A program made the position numbers and the translations under genes. A DNA stretch of 64,000 nucleotides from Flavobacterium panici. Its GTDB lineage: Bacteria > Bacteroidota > Bacteroidia > Flavobacteriales > Flavobacteriaceae. Below the pieces are notes generated by a model. That model had not been told where the DNA came from and did not search any database. It saw only the letters and a list, made by a program, of their open reading frames with translations. Shown in pieces: positions 44,128 to 53,303 of this stretch (the stretch's first letter is position 1; each line of letters begins with the position of its first letter). The stretch covers positions 1 through 64,000 of the forward strand of contig NZ_CAIJDE010000038.1 in the NCBI RefSeq assembly GCF_903819335.1, read 5' to 3'.

Positions 44128-44174
44128 TTTTTTGTTTCAAGTTTCAGGTTTCAAGTTTGAGACCTATTCATATA

Positions 44175-44207
44175 AAAAGCCGAATCTTGAAAGATTCGGC
44201 TTTTGCT
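44175..44207 (+). terminator. Rho-independent terminator after pruA
   Basis: AAAAGCCGAATCTT and AAGATTCGGCTTTT form a 14-bp stem separated by only two bases. The innermost A/T pairs must open to form the loop. A T-rich tail follows. Confidence 0.8.
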
Positions 44208-44389
44208 GTTTTAGATACTTCTGATAATAATAAAGTATTATTAAACGTGTATGAGTCTTATATACAAGACAATTTTAAAAATTGTAGTACTTTTCTTATA
44301 TATCTAATTATCAACAACATACGCTGTGAAAAAAACATATTTTGATATTTTAAAAACTTCTTGTTCCATTCTAAAAAGACACATCACTC
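44208..44389. other. Rest of the pruA-44444 intergenic region
   Basis: The 316-bp gap consists of the pruA terminator, then AT-rich DNA without repeat or coding signal, then the -7 element at 44390. A 62-codon frame across it runs through the terminator and looks random. Confidence 0.6.
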
Positions 44390-44397
44390 TAAATTTG
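44390..44397 (+). promoter_or_regulatory. -7 promoter element of the gene at 44444
   Basis: TAAATTTG fits TAnnTTTG and lies 46 bp before the ATG. Confidence 0.45.
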
Positions 44398-44443
44398 TCC
44401 CTGTAAAAAATTACAAGTTATACAAGATAAACAACTAAAAAAT

Positions 44444-45175
44444 ATGAGAAATTTAAACAATGTTCCACAGGTAATTTCAGAAGCAAAAAGTATTGGACAT
44501 CCTATTAATTTTAAATGGACAAAAAAGAAAATAGATCAGCTATTAGATCCTATTGAAGGCAATGATGCATTAGAGTGTGTATTAATGCAAATTAACCATA
44601 AAGCGTCTGTAGGTTTAACAGCTGCTTTATTAGAATGGGTTTATTGGCGTTTTACAGGTTATACACAATTTACGCAAGACACACAAAAACGTATTGAAGC
44701 ACTTTGGTGCTCCATTAACGATCGTGAGCAAACAAATCCTTTATTATTTGACTGCGATCTTGATATACCTGCTAATGGTTTAGTAAACGGGGCTTTATGG
44801 ATCGCTCTAATGAATGTGAGAATGGTCGATGTAAAATACAGAAAAGGTTCTTACCTGCTTCAAAGCGAACTTGTAGGTCTGACCTTATTAGCCCGACACG
44901 TAACTCCAAAAAAGAAAACATTTGATAAATGGTTCGAGAAAACAATTGCCGAACTAATTCGTTTATATCCTTGTCAATACAGCTATGATAATCTTGATGA
45001 ATCAGATGAAGCGATTTACGATTCTTCAAACGAACCGGTTTTATGCAGAGAATTGTTCTTTGATACTGAGTTTAAATACTCTGTAGAAGCATCAGAAAAT
45101 GCCATTCATAACTTTATTGATAATTTAGACATAAAAGCAAATCCTTTTCTGGATTTTTCCAGGAAAGCATCTTAG
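44444..45175 (+). CDS. Hypothetical protein
   Basis: The 243-residue protein has no signal peptide and no membrane helix. Notable features are a region rich in Trp and aromatics (LLEWVYWRFTGYTQFTQDTQ), several Cys, and a very acidic C-terminal half with DNLDESDEAIYDSSNE. Mostly helical by appearance. No family was recognised. Monocistronic with its own -7 element and a terminator shared with the convergent rsmG. A cytoplasmic role is the only safe inference. Confidence 0.7.
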   Translation: MRNLNNVPQVISEAKSIGHPINFKWTKKKIDQLLDPIEGNDALECVLMQINHKASVGLTAALLEWVYWRFTGYTQFTQDTQKRIEALWCSINDREQTNPLLFDCDLDIPANGLVNGALWIALMNVRMVDVKYRKGSYLLQSELVGLTLLARHVTPKKKTFDKWFEKTIAELIRLYPCQYSYDNLDESDEAIYDSSNEPVLCRELFFDTEFKYSVEASENAIHNFIDNLDIKANPFLDFSRKAS

Positions 45176-45197
45176 TAGTAGAAACTATTAATTCAAA

Positions 45198-45232
45198 AAA
45201 TAACCCGAAAAGAAATTCTTTACGGGTTATTT
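45198..45232. terminator. Bidirectional terminator between the 44444 gene and rsmG
   Basis: AAATAACCCG (45198..45207) and CGGGTTATTT (45223..45232) form a 10-bp stem with a 15-nt loop. It lies between convergent genes, with T-runs in both directions. Confidence 0.75.
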
Positions 45233-45246
45233 ACTTTAAGTATAAC

Positions 45247-45876
45247 TTAAGGCTTAAACTTTAAAGGAAGATGAACCACTTTTTTAGTTTCAAAAAATTC
45301 ATCATCAAATATTGCTGCTAAATCATACAAAGTTGCACTTGGAAAATCTTTTAATTCTTCGGCCAGGTCACCGCCCTTTAAATATAAAATTCCATTTTTT
45401 AAAGTATGCTTATGCTGTTTTTTAATTTTATCATGAATCCATGAAACAAAATCCGGCATATTGGTTACGGCACGGCTTACGATAAAATCGAAATCGCCTT
45501 TTACCAATTCAGCACGTTTTTGTTCTGCTTTTACGTTCTTTAATTCTAATGCATCAACAACACCCTGAACTACTTTTATTTTTTTTGCAATAACATCAAT
45601 TAAATAAAAACGGGTTTCCGGAAAAAGAATCGCTAACGGAATTCCGGGAAAACCGCCGCCGGTTCCAACATCCAGAACTGTAGCTCCGGGTTCGAACTTC
45701 ATGATTTTAGCAATTCCTAAAGAATGTAAAATGTGTTTTGTATATAAGGAATCAATGTCTTTACGCGAAATCACATTGATTTTTTCATTCCAATCGTGGT
45801 ATAAAAAGTCTAATTTTTGAAATTGTTCTATTTGAAGATCGGTCAAATCAGGAAAATATTTCAATATCTCATCCAT
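45247..45876 (-). CDS. rsmG: 16S rRNA (guanine(527)-N(7))-methyltransferase RsmG
   Basis: The 209-residue Rossmann-fold methyltransferase methylates N7 of G527 in 16S rRNA. The SAM motif VLDVGTGGGFPGIPLAIL is intact, as are the following FYLIDVIAKKI and VSRAVTNMPDFVSW segments. Length fits RsmG. Unlike the common gidA-gidB arrangement, it stands alone, divergent from the desaturase gene. TACTTTTG lies 16 bp upstream. Confidence 0.95.
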   Translation of the reverse strand: MDEILKYFPDLTDLQIEQFQKLDFLYHDWNEKINVISRKDIDSLYTKHILHSLGIAKIMKFEPGATVLDVGTGGGFPGIPLAILFPETRFYLIDVIAKKIKVVQGVVDALELKNVKAEQKRAELVKGDFDFIVSRAVTNMPDFVSWIHDKIKKQHKHTLKNGILYLKGGDLAEELKDFPSATLYDLAAIFDDEFFETKKVVHLPLKFKP

Positions 45877-45892
45877 TGCAGTAAATTTTTAA

Positions 45893-45900
45893 CAAAAGTA
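45893..45900 (-). promoter_or_regulatory. -7 promoter element of rsmG
   Basis: TACTTTTG on the minus strand, 16 bp before the ATG at 45876. Confidence 0.5.
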
Positions 45901-45956
45901 CTACTTTACGATTGAAATATTTAACTCAATTTTGCAAATTGAGAATTTATAATAAT

Positions 45957-45964
45957 TACCTTTG
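45957..45964 (+). promoter_or_regulatory. -7 promoter element of the desaturase gene
   Basis: TACCTTTG fits TAnnTTTG, 19 bp before the ATG at 45984. It is part of a compact divergent promoter region with rsmG. Confidence 0.5.
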
Positions 45965-45983
45965 AAAACTATTTAAAACAATT

Positions 45984-47081
45984 ATGAATAACACTGCTCC
46001 AACTTTTGCTAGGCAAGACAATCTGAAGTTTTTCAGAACACTTAACTCACGGGTAAACAATTACTTTAAGGAGAATAACATTCAGAAAACAGGAAACTGG
46101 AAGTTACACTTAAAAGCCGTTATTCTATTCGCCGTTTTTTTAACTCCTTATTTTTTAATTCTTACCTTAAATATGCCTTTTTGGGTAATGCTGCTTTTAT
46201 CAATCGTCATTGGCGTAGGGATGGCAGGCGTTGGAATGAACGTAATGCACGATGGCAATCACGGTTCATACTCTAACAAAAGCTGGATTAATAAATTCAT
46301 GGGCGGAACTATTTATGTTCTTGCCGGAAACGTTTACAACTGGCAGGTTCAGCACAATGTGCTTCACCATACTTATACTAATATTCCCGGACACGATGAA
46401 GATCTGGATGCGGGAAGAATTATCCGTTTTACAGAACATGCAGAATGGCATAGTTTTCACCGTTTTCAACATTATTACTCTGTTTTCTTGTATGGTTTGT
46501 TGACTTTCAATTGGGCTATTACTACCGATTTTAAGCAAATGAGAAATTATCTTAAAAGAAAATTATCTTATGGTGAACCAAAAAGCCCAAAAATTCTTTG
46601 GACAACTTTAATTATTACAAAAGTAATCTACATCTCAATCTGGATTGTTTTGCCAATACTTATTGGAATTACATGGTGGAAAGTGCTTCTAGGATTTTTC
46701 GTAATGCACTACACAGCCGGATTAATCTTAAGTGTTGTATTTCAATTAGCACACGTTGTTGATCACACCACAAATCCATCTCCAAATGAATTGGGAGAAA
46801 TGGACAATACATGGGCAGTTCACCAATTGTATACCACAACTAATTTTGCGCCAAAAAATGCAATTGTAAACTGGTACACTGGCGGATTAAACCACCAAAT
46901 CGAACATCATATTTTTCCAAATATCAGTCACATTCACTATGGCAAAATTGCAAAAATCGTAAAGGAAACTGCAAAAGAATGTAATTTACCATATTACGAA
47001 TACAAAACAATGAGAAGTGCTATTGCAGCTCACTTCAAACATTTGCGTGACTTAGGAATGAAACCTGAATTATCTGTTTAA
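45984..47081 (+). CDS. Membrane fatty acid desaturase
   Basis: The 365-residue membrane protein has the three His boxes of front-end or acyl desaturases: HDGNH (89-93), HNVLHH (124-129) and HQIEHH (304-309), the Q/H-x2-HH form. About four hydrophobic helices lie at 45-66, 68-86, 210-230 and 230-250. No cytochrome b5 domain is fused. It introduces double bonds in membrane acyl chains, with electrons from a separate ferredoxin or reductase. Monocistronic. Confidence 0.92.
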   Translation: MNNTAPTFARQDNLKFFRTLNSRVNNYFKENNIQKTGNWKLHLKAVILFAVFLTPYFLILTLNMPFWVMLLLSIVIGVGMAGVGMNVMHDGNHGSYSNKSWINKFMGGTIYVLAGNVYNWQVQHNVLHHTYTNIPGHDEDLDAGRIIRFTEHAEWHSFHRFQHYYSVFLYGLLTFNWAITTDFKQMRNYLKRKLSYGEPKSPKILWTTLIITKVIYISIWIVLPILIGITWWKVLLGFFVMHYTAGLILSVVFQLAHVVDHTTNPSPNELGEMDNTWAVHQLYTTTNFAPKNAIVNWYTGGLNHQIEHHIFPNISHIHYGKIAKIVKETAKECNLPYYEYKTMRSAIAAHFKHLRDLGMKPELSV

Positions 47082-47152
47082 ACTAAAAAAATCTATTAAT
47101 AATTAACCATCCTTAAATAGCGCAACAATTAAGGACATTCAAAATTTTTATA

Positions 47153-48343
47153 ATGAACCATATTCTTTCGGACAGAATCAACAATCTTGCGACTTCGCAG
47201 ACATTGGCAATGGCAGCTTTAGCTCGCGAATTAAAAGCACAAGGAAAAGACATTATCAGTTTAAGTTTAGGTGAACCAGATTTCAATACACCAGACTTTA
47301 TTAAAGAAGCTGCAAAAAAAGCAATCGATGATAATTACAGTACATATTCTCCTGTTGATGGATATCAGGATTTAAAAGAAGCTATCTGCAGAAAATTTAA
47401 AAGAGACAATGATTTAGAGTATAAACCATCTCAAATCGTAGTTTCTACAGGAGCAAAACAATCTTTATACAACATTGCACAAGTAATGTTAAACGATGGT
47501 GACGAAGTTATTTTACCAGCACCATACTGGGTTTCTTATTTCGAAATCGTAAAACTTTCTGGCGGAGTTCCGGTTGAAGTTCCTACTTCTGTAGAAACAG
47601 ATTTCAAAATTACTCCAGAGCAATTAGAAGCTGCAATCACGCCAAAAACAAAAATGATGTGGTTCTCTTCTCCATGTAATCCTTCTGGATCTGTTTACAG
47701 CAGAGAAGAATTAACAGCGCTTGCAAAAGTTTTAGAAAAACACCCAAATATTTACGTAGTTGCCGATGAGATTTATGAGCACATCAATTTCTCAGGAACT
47801 TTCTGCAGTATCGGTTCAATTCCGGGAATGTTAGAAAAAACAATTACTGTAAACGGAGTTGCAAAAGCATTTGCAATGACAGGATACAGAATTGGATATA
47901 TTGGAGCTCCGGAATTTATCGCAAAAGCGTGTACAAAAATTCAGGGACAAGTAACATCTGGAGCAAACTCTGTGGCACAACGCGCTACAATTACAGCTGT
48001 AGATGCTGACCCAAGCGTATTAAACGAAATGGTTCAGGCTTTCCACGGTCGTAGAGATTTAGTTGTTGGATTATTAAAAGAAATCCCGGGAGTAAAAATC
48101 AACGTTCCAGAAGGTGCATTTTATGTATTCCCAGACGTTTCTTCTTTCTTCGGCAAAACATTAAAAGGAACTGAAATCAAAGATGCAAACGACGTTTCAA
48201 TGTATCTTTTGGCAGAAGCAAACGTTGCAACAGTAACTGGAGACGCTTTCGGAAATCCAAACTGTATTCGTTTCTCTTATGCAACAAGCAACGATATTTT
48301 AAAAGAAGCATTACGCAGAATCAAAGAAGCTTTGACTGTATAA
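47153..48343 (+). CDS. Class I/II pyridoxal-phosphate aminotransferase (aspartate aminotransferase-like)
   Basis: The 396-residue fold-type I enzyme has the PLP-binding lysine K238 in VNGVAKAFAMTGYRIGY, Asn/Asp/Tyr ligands in CNPSG, VADEIYEH, and the substrate Arg in PNCIRFSYA. The sequence is closest to the AspB/AspAT Ib subgroup that transfers the amino group between aspartate and 2-oxoglutarate, but aromatic or prephenate activities occur in this subgroup too. Cytoplasmic, with a terminator shared with the convergent serine hydrolase. Confidence 0.9.
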   Translation: MNHILSDRINNLATSQTLAMAALARELKAQGKDIISLSLGEPDFNTPDFIKEAAKKAIDDNYSTYSPVDGYQDLKEAICRKFKRDNDLEYKPSQIVVSTGAKQSLYNIAQVMLNDGDEVILPAPYWVSYFEIVKLSGGVPVEVPTSVETDFKITPEQLEAAITPKTKMMWFSSPCNPSGSVYSREELTALAKVLEKHPNIYVVADEIYEHINFSGTFCSIGSIPGMLEKTITVNGVAKAFAMTGYRIGYIGAPEFIAKACTKIQGQVTSGANSVAQRATITAVDADPSVLNEMVQAFHGRRDLVVGLLKEIPGVKINVPEGAFYVFPDVSSFFGKTLKGTEIKDANDVSMYLLAEANVATVTGDAFGNPNCIRFSYATSNDILKEALRRIKEALTV

Positions 48344-48361
48344 TTAGCTATAATATAAAGT

Positions 48362-48392
48362 AAAAAGGGTGTTTTAAAAACACCCTTTTTTT
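48362..48392. terminator. Bidirectional terminator between aminotransferase and serine hydrolase
   Basis: AAAAAGGGTG and CACCCTTTTT form a 10-bp stem (48362..48371, 48381..48390) with a 9-nt A/T loop, between convergent genes. Confidence 0.8.
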
Positions 48393-48394
48393 GT

Positions 48395-49453
48395 TTAATC
48401 AATTAAAAGGGCAGCAATATCTTTTGTAATTGAAGTTGGAGAATTACATTCGCAATTACTCAAACCAACCACATAAACCTGTTCTGTTGGCTCATAAACT
48501 CCCATAGATTTAAAACCGAAAATACTTCCGCCATGTTCACGGATTATTTTGTTTTTCACCTTTTCTAAATGCCAGCCGTATCCATAATCTATATTCGTCC
48601 CGTTATTTAGTTTATAATTCGTAAAAGCTTTTTCTGTATAAACTGGATTTAATAATATATTGGTATTTATTGCATTTTGCCATTTCAGCAAATCATCAAC
48701 ATTGGACATTATCGATCCCGAAGCATACGGAATAGAAAAACTAATATAATTTGCATTTATATAACCATTCTTGTCACGATAACCAGATACCCTGTTTTTA
48801 ATAATTTTATCATGACTTGCATAATAACTGTTTTCCATTCCTGCTTTCTTAAAAATATTTTGAGTTATGAATTCCTCATAAGTCTTTCCTGATACGATTT
48901 CAATTATATAACCCAAAAGCACATATCCAGAATTGCAATATTTATATTGTTCGCCGGGTTTAAAATCAATAGGTTCATTCTTAAAAAAATCTACTAATTC
49001 TTTAGGCGACAAATCCTGTCTGGCAATATCTTTAATCGATTTCATACTCGTAAAATCTTTAATTTCTGAAGTATGTGTAAGCAAATGATGCAGTGTAATC
49101 ACATTTCCATTCGTTGGATAATCTGGAATAAACTTCGTAATTTCATCATCAAGCTTCAGTTTTCCCTGTTCAGCAAGCATTAAAACAGAAACAGCCGTAA
49201 ATTGTTTGGTCATCGAACCAATTTCAAAAACAAATTCAGGTTTCATTTTAATATTCATTTCTAAATCAGCCATTCCAAAAGCTTTTCTGTACACTACTTT
49301 TCCTTTCTTAACTGCCAGAAAAACAGCTCCCGGATTTTCAGGTTTAAACTTTGAAGTAATTAAGCTATCAATTTTAGTTTCTAAATTCTGAGCCGACAAA
49401 CCCGAACAAGTCATTATAAACAGAACAATAAACGATTTTAAGATTGATTTCAT
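48395..49453 (-). CDS. Serine hydrolase of the beta-lactamase (class C / DD-peptidase) family
   Basis: The 352-residue protein has a signal peptide (about 1-22, GLSAQ), so it is periplasmic. Catalytic residues are complete: S80-x-x-K83 (GSMTKQF), Y172-x-N174 (KYCNSG) and the HGG triplet in REHGGSIFG. The family includes DD-carboxypeptidases, esterases and class C beta-lactamases; its loop pattern is that of the esterase/D-aminopeptidase-like group. Its real substrate is unknown. No resistance role is claimed. Confidence 0.88.
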   Translation of the reverse strand: MKSILKSFIVLFIMTCSGLSAQNLETKIDSLITSKFKPENPGAVFLAVKKGKVVYRKAFGMADLEMNIKMKPEFVFEIGSMTKQFTAVSVLMLAEQGKLKLDDEITKFIPDYPTNGNVITLHHLLTHTSEIKDFTSMKSIKDIARQDLSPKELVDFFKNEPIDFKPGEQYKYCNSGYVLLGYIIEIVSGKTYEEFITQNIFKKAGMENSYYASHDKIIKNRVSGYRDKNGYINANYISFSIPYASGSIMSNVDDLLKWQNAINTNILLNPVYTEKAFTNYKLNNGTNIDYGYGWHLEKVKNKIIREHGGSIFGFKSMGVYEPTEQVYVVGLSNCECNSPTSITKDIAALLID

Positions 49454-49536
49454 TTTATGATTATTTAGTTTGATTGATAAAGCTTTGACGGCATCAATCG
49501 CCTAAAGGTTACAAAAAGTAAGTTTATACATTTTAT

Positions 49537-49626
49537 GGGCGTGTCCCTCCGGGTCGGGCTATCCGTTACAAGTCCTCGTCTCGTCAAAAGACGAGACTGC
49601 GGGCTTCCCACTTCTATCCCTCACGC
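49537..49626. ncRNA. Structured RNA-like intergenic element (GGGCGTG...CACGC)
   Basis: A 90-bp GC-rich block stands out from AT-rich surroundings. Ends GCGTG/CACGC can pair. A long inner hairpin is made by GTCTCGTC-AAAA-GACGAGAC extended by AAGTCC/GGGCTT, and GTCCCTCCGGGTC forms a second short hairpin. The layout resembles a dispersed flavobacterial intergenic RNA motif; Flavo-1 is one named candidate, but the assignment was not tested. Strand is not certain; the structure is shown as read on the plus strand. The remaining 49454..49815 gap is AT-rich. Confidence 0.55.
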
Positions 49627-49815
49627 AAAACGGAAACGACACAATTCATTTTCAAAAGAAAAAATCAGCTGAATCTGCTAAATCTGCGAGAACAAAAAAA
49701 TAAACTTTCAAAATTCCCATTCCACAATATTGTAAAACACCACATATAATCCTGTAAAACATAACACTTTATAAATCGCCAACTTTGTAATGTATTAATT
49801 TAAAAACTATTAGTC

Positions 49816-50271
49816 ATGATACATACAGATGAAACCACAAAAGAAACAGTGAAAACTTTAGAAGGATTAATTTCAATTCTTGAAGATGGAAAACTAGGAT
49901 ATACAAACGCAGCAGAACATGTAGAGAATTTAGCCATCAAAGCTGATTTTTTGGAATATGCCCGTGAAAGAGCTTTATTTATTGTAGAATTACAAGACGA
50001 AATCAATAAACTTGGAAAATCAACAGATACATCAGGCGGCGGACCACTAGGAGCTTTACACAGAACTTGGATTGATATCAAATCATCTTTCACAGGTGGT
50101 GATACCGAAGCTATTATAAACGCTTGTATTACCGGAGAAGAAGCTGCTATCGAAAAATATAAAAAAGCGCTCGAAGAAAATGAATTAGAACACAGTCAGG
50201 TTTTTATTGTTTCAAAACAATTAAACAGTATTCAAAATACTTTATCGCAAATTAAAATGAAAGCAAGCTAA
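49816..50271 (+). CDS. PA2169-family ferritin-like four-helix-bundle protein
   Basis: The 151-residue protein fits the PA2169/DUF2383 family: helix one TVKTLEGLISILEDGKLGYT, helix two LAIKADFLEYARERALFIVELQDEI with Glu/His-type residues, helix three TWIDIKSSF...AIINACITGEEAAIEKYKKAL. It looks like a ferritin-like bundle, possibly metal-binding. A role in stress is only assumed for the family. Monocistronic, with a terminator 24 bp after the stop. CAACTTTG upstream resembles a -7 element. Confidence 0.88.
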   Translation: MIHTDETTKETVKTLEGLISILEDGKLGYTNAAEHVENLAIKADFLEYARERALFIVELQDEINKLGKSTDTSGGGPLGALHRTWIDIKSSFTGGDTEAIINACITGEEAAIEKYKKALEENELEHSQVFIVSKQLNSIQNTLSQIKMKAS

Positions 50272-50294
50272 TCGATTGGTTCATGCTTTTTTTG

Positions 50295-50339
50295 AAAACT
50301 ACTTGGTTTTAGGACTGGGTAGTTTTTTTGTTTTGTCAA
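50295..50339 (+). terminator. Rho-independent terminator after the PA2169 gene
   Basis: AAAACTAC (50295..50302) and GTAGTTTT (50329..50336) form an 8-bp stem with an inner partly paired loop, followed by Ts. Confidence 0.7.
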
Positions 50340-50391
50340 AATTGATAAAAAATCTTACTTTCGTCGCAGCCAAAATAATAAATCAAAAAAC

Positions 50392-50970
50392 ATGACCTTA
50401 ACTTTACGCAGCATATTTATTTGTTTCATTTTTATTTCCTTTTTCCCTTATGCGACCAAGGCACAAAACACAGGTAAATTTATCTACGCCTCAATTGGCC
50501 TTGGATTGACTACGTCATATTACAAAGAAAAAAATCCAGAAATAATTGATGGTTCGGGTTTTTATGCTCAGGGAGAATATGTAGTTGGTTTAACTTCATG
50601 GTTTAGCTTGCGACCTTATGCAGGAATTATAATTACATCAACTAATGAAAATTTAGAAAAAAACCCAGAAAATTATAAAGTGACAACTAAAGCTTTTTCT
50701 TTGGGAGGAAAAGTTCGTATTTGTGCACCAATTCCTTGGGTTGCACCTTTTGTTGAGGGTGGAATTGGTACTTCAATAGGTTCTTTTGAAACTTATATTC
50801 CAGATGTTAATATCAAAAAAAACGGGATGGTATTTGACATTCCTTTCTCTTTTGGTTTGGCACTCGGTCCTAAAAACAATATAGATGTTGCATTTACTTA
50901 TCTATTTCATCCAGCTGCTGATCAATTCTCTGGAGCAGTAGCCGCAGGATTTTCTTTTCCATTAGATTAA
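50392..50970 (+). CDS. Outer-membrane beta-barrel protein (OmpW/OMP_b-brl-like)
   Basis: The 192-residue protein has a signal peptide (about 1-25, TKAQ). The mature part has about eight amphipathic strands with Gly-rich turns (SIGLGLTTSYY, GGKVRICAPIPWV, VEGGIGTSIGSF) and a C-terminal AAGFSFPLD strand. This size matches the small eight-stranded barrel families. Function unknown. Monocistronic. Confidence 0.8.
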   Translation: MTLTLRSIFICFIFISFFPYATKAQNTGKFIYASIGLGLTTSYYKEKNPEIIDGSGFYAQGEYVVGLTSWFSLRPYAGIIITSTNENLEKNPENYKVTTKAFSLGGKVRICAPIPWVAPFVEGGIGTSIGSFETYIPDVNIKKNGMVFDIPFSFGLALGPKNNIDVAFTYLFHPAADQFSGAVAAGFSFPLD

Positions 50971-51104
50971 AAATCCATTTATCATCATTCCATATTAAGT
51001 TAACAATTTCAAAAAAATCCCTTCATCATTAGCAAACTCAAATAATTTATAAGACCTTTGCACACTTTTTTTCGGGAATACCACAAAAGTCTAAAGTTTT
51101 AGAA

Positions 51105-52979
51105 ATGAAGAAGAAAATCGAAATATTAGCTCCTGCTAAAGATTTAATTGGAGGAATGGCAGCCATAAACAGTGGTGCTGATGCAGTATATATTGGTGCG
51201 CCTCAATTTGGTGCACGATCTAACGCTAACAACTCTATTGAAGATGTTGCTGCTTTAGTACAATATGCGCATTTATTTAATGCTCAGGTTTTTGTCGTTA
51301 TGAATACCATTTTATACGACAACGAATTAGAGACTTGCCGCCAAATGATTTGGGAATTATACGAGATTGGTGTCGACGCCCTGATTATTCAGGATATGGC
51401 GATTATGGAAATGGAGCTTCCTCCTATCGTACTTCACGCAAGTACACAAGCCAATAATCGTGATGCCGATAAAATTAAATTCCTTAAAGATGCCGGGATT
51501 AAACGTGTGGTTTTAGCACGTGAATTAAACCTGCATCAAATTAAAACGATTTACGATCACGCTGATGTTGAATTAGAATTTTTCGTAACCGGAGCTTTAT
51601 GCGTTTCTTTTAGCGGAAACTGTTATATGAGTGTAGCAAACGGAGAACGCAGCGCCAATCGTGGTTCTTGTGCACAAAACTGCCGTTTACCTTATAACTT
51701 AATCGACGGAAACGGAGAAACTTTAATCAAAAACAGCCACTTACTTTCTATAAAAGATTTAGATATTTCAGATCAAATTCCGAATTTAATTGAAGCCGGA
51801 ATCGTTTCTTTTAAAATTGAAGGACGATTGAAAGATGTGGTTTACGTAAAAAACAACGTGTCTTATTTACGTCAAAAATTAGACAGCTTTTTAGAAGGCG
51901 AAGGAAGCGAAAAATATAGAAAAGCTTCTTCCGGAACTTGTACTTATACTTTTGACTCTTCTTTAAGCAGAACCTTTAATCGTGGTTATACAGACTATTT
52001 CGTAAACGAAAGACACAGCTCTATTGGTTCTTGGGAAAGCCCAAAATCAAAAGGACAATATATTGGTAAATTAATCAGAACGGTTGGAAACGCTTACGAA
52101 ATCGAAAACGGTGAATTATTAAATAACGGTGACGGACTTTGCTTCATCAACGAAAATAACGAAGCCGACGGAATCTACGTAAACAAAGCCGAAAACGGTA
52201 AAATTTACCCGAACGTTCTAAAAGAAGTAAAAGACGGAACTTTCATCTATAGAAATAACGACGCTGCTTTCATCAAAATTGTTGAAAGAGAAGATAGTGC
52301 TGTTCGTAAATTAAGCACAACTTTATTACTGACTGAAACTGAAAATGGTTTCGAATTAATCGCAACCGACGAAGACGGAAACGTAAGTATCGTTAATTTA
52401 GAACATGCAAAAGAGCAGACAAAAACTGGCGAATCAATAGAAGAAAACATTAAAATACAATTGGCAAAAACAGGTTTCACACCTTATACTGCTGATGAAA
52501 TCAACATTATGTTTTCTCAAAACTGGTTCCTTCCTATTTCAAAAATCAACGAAATGCGAAGAACTGTATACGATCAGTTAACCGAAATTCGTTTGGCAAA
52601 TTACAAACGTGAGGAACACCAAATGGTAAAAACGTCACATCCGTATCCTGAAACTAAATTGGATTTCATGTACAATGTTTCGAACAAAACAGCTCGTAAA
52701 TTCTACGAACGTCACGGTGTAACCGAAATCGAAAAAGCATTTGAATTACAATGGGATCCAGGAAAATCTCGTGTAATGACAACGAAATATTGCATCAAAT
52801 ACGAATTAAAAAAATGTCCGATACACCAAAAAGATATAGTTGGTGTCAAGGTAAAAGAACCATTGGTATTGAAACAAGGTGAACTTGAATACAAACTGAA
52901 ATTCAACTGCAAGCCCTGCGAAATGGAAATCTGGGAAAAAGATGCTGAATTCGAAATTGAAGAAGATCATTTTCATTGA
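51105..52979 (+). CDS. Peptidase U32-family protein
   Basis: The 624-residue protein has an N-terminal U32 domain (1-320): ILAPAKDLIGGMAAINSGAD, ADAVYIGAPQFGARSNA, a beta barrel, and a Cys cluster (ALCVSFSGNCYMS, RGSCAQNCRLPY). A C-terminal domain (about 330-620) ends with CPIHQKD and NCKPCEMEIW. Members are now viewed largely as tRNA or rRNA hydroxylation and maturation factors (TrhP/RlhA type) rather than peptidases. The Cys motifs suggest an iron-sulfur cluster. Cytoplasmic. Followed by a terminator. Confidence 0.88.
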   Translation: MKKKIEILAPAKDLIGGMAAINSGADAVYIGAPQFGARSNANNSIEDVAALVQYAHLFNAQVFVVMNTILYDNELETCRQMIWELYEIGVDALIIQDMAIMEMELPPIVLHASTQANNRDADKIKFLKDAGIKRVVLARELNLHQIKTIYDHADVELEFFVTGALCVSFSGNCYMSVANGERSANRGSCAQNCRLPYNLIDGNGETLIKNSHLLSIKDLDISDQIPNLIEAGIVSFKIEGRLKDVVYVKNNVSYLRQKLDSFLEGEGSEKYRKASSGTCTYTFDSSLSRTFNRGYTDYFVNERHSSIGSWESPKSKGQYIGKLIRTVGNAYEIENGELLNNGDGLCFINENNEADGIYVNKAENGKIYPNVLKEVKDGTFIYRNNDAAFIKIVEREDSAVRKLSTTLLLTETENGFELIATDEDGNVSIVNLEHAKEQTKTGESIEENIKIQLAKTGFTPYTADEINIMFSQNWFLPISKINEMRRTVYDQLTEIRLANYKREEHQMVKTSHPYPETKLDFMYNVSNKTARKFYERHGVTEIEKAFELQWDPGKSRVMTTKYCIKYELKKCPIHQKDIVGVKVKEPLVLKQGELEYKLKFNCKPCEMEIWEKDAEFEIEEDHFH

Positions 52980-53010
52980 TTTTACCGCAAAGATTCACAA
53001 AGAAATACAC

Positions 53011-53060
53011 AAAGGTTCGCAAAGATTAATCTAAAATCTTTGCGAACCTTTTTCTTTTTT
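53011..53060 (+). terminator. Rho-independent terminator after the U32 gene
   Basis: A 17-bp perfect stem (53011..53027 and 53035..53051) with a 7-nt loop is followed by a T-rich tail. The 52980..53303 gap contains this terminator plus the next repeat. Confidence 0.85.
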
Positions 53061-53083
53061 TATCCTGCTATTTGCCTCAATCT

Positions 53084-53183
53084 TGTCATTTCGAGGAACG
53101 AGAAATCTTCGCAAGTAGCTCCGTTCCAATAAGTCAATCTTTGTCGAGCTTCTCACGAAGATTTCTCCTTCGTCGAAATGACA
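53084..53183. repeat. TGTCATTTCGA inverted-repeat element (copy 2)
   Basis: Arms 53084..53111 and 53156..53183 pair over 28 bp with two mismatches (GAGGAACGAG on one side versus GACGAAGGAG complement on the other). The spacer shares AAGTAGCTC with copy 1 at 27485. Confidence 0.75.
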
Positions 53184-53303
53184 AACTGTATGGTTACTTA
53201 ATTTAAAAATTAAATTCCAGTCAAATTAAATCTTCCGAATCTCCAAAATCTGCGTGAGAATAAATTCCATTTTATTTATCTTTACTCTCCAAACTAAATT
53301 TAA

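Noticed and set aside
44157..44345. A 62-codon frame after pruA on the plus strand
   Set aside because: It runs through the pruA terminator stem, has no promoter or typical start, and its composition is random.
48395..49453. Serine hydrolase as an antibiotic-resistance beta-lactamase
   Set aside because: The catalytic motifs are shared by esterases and peptidases, and its other loops are not those of known resistance enzymes.
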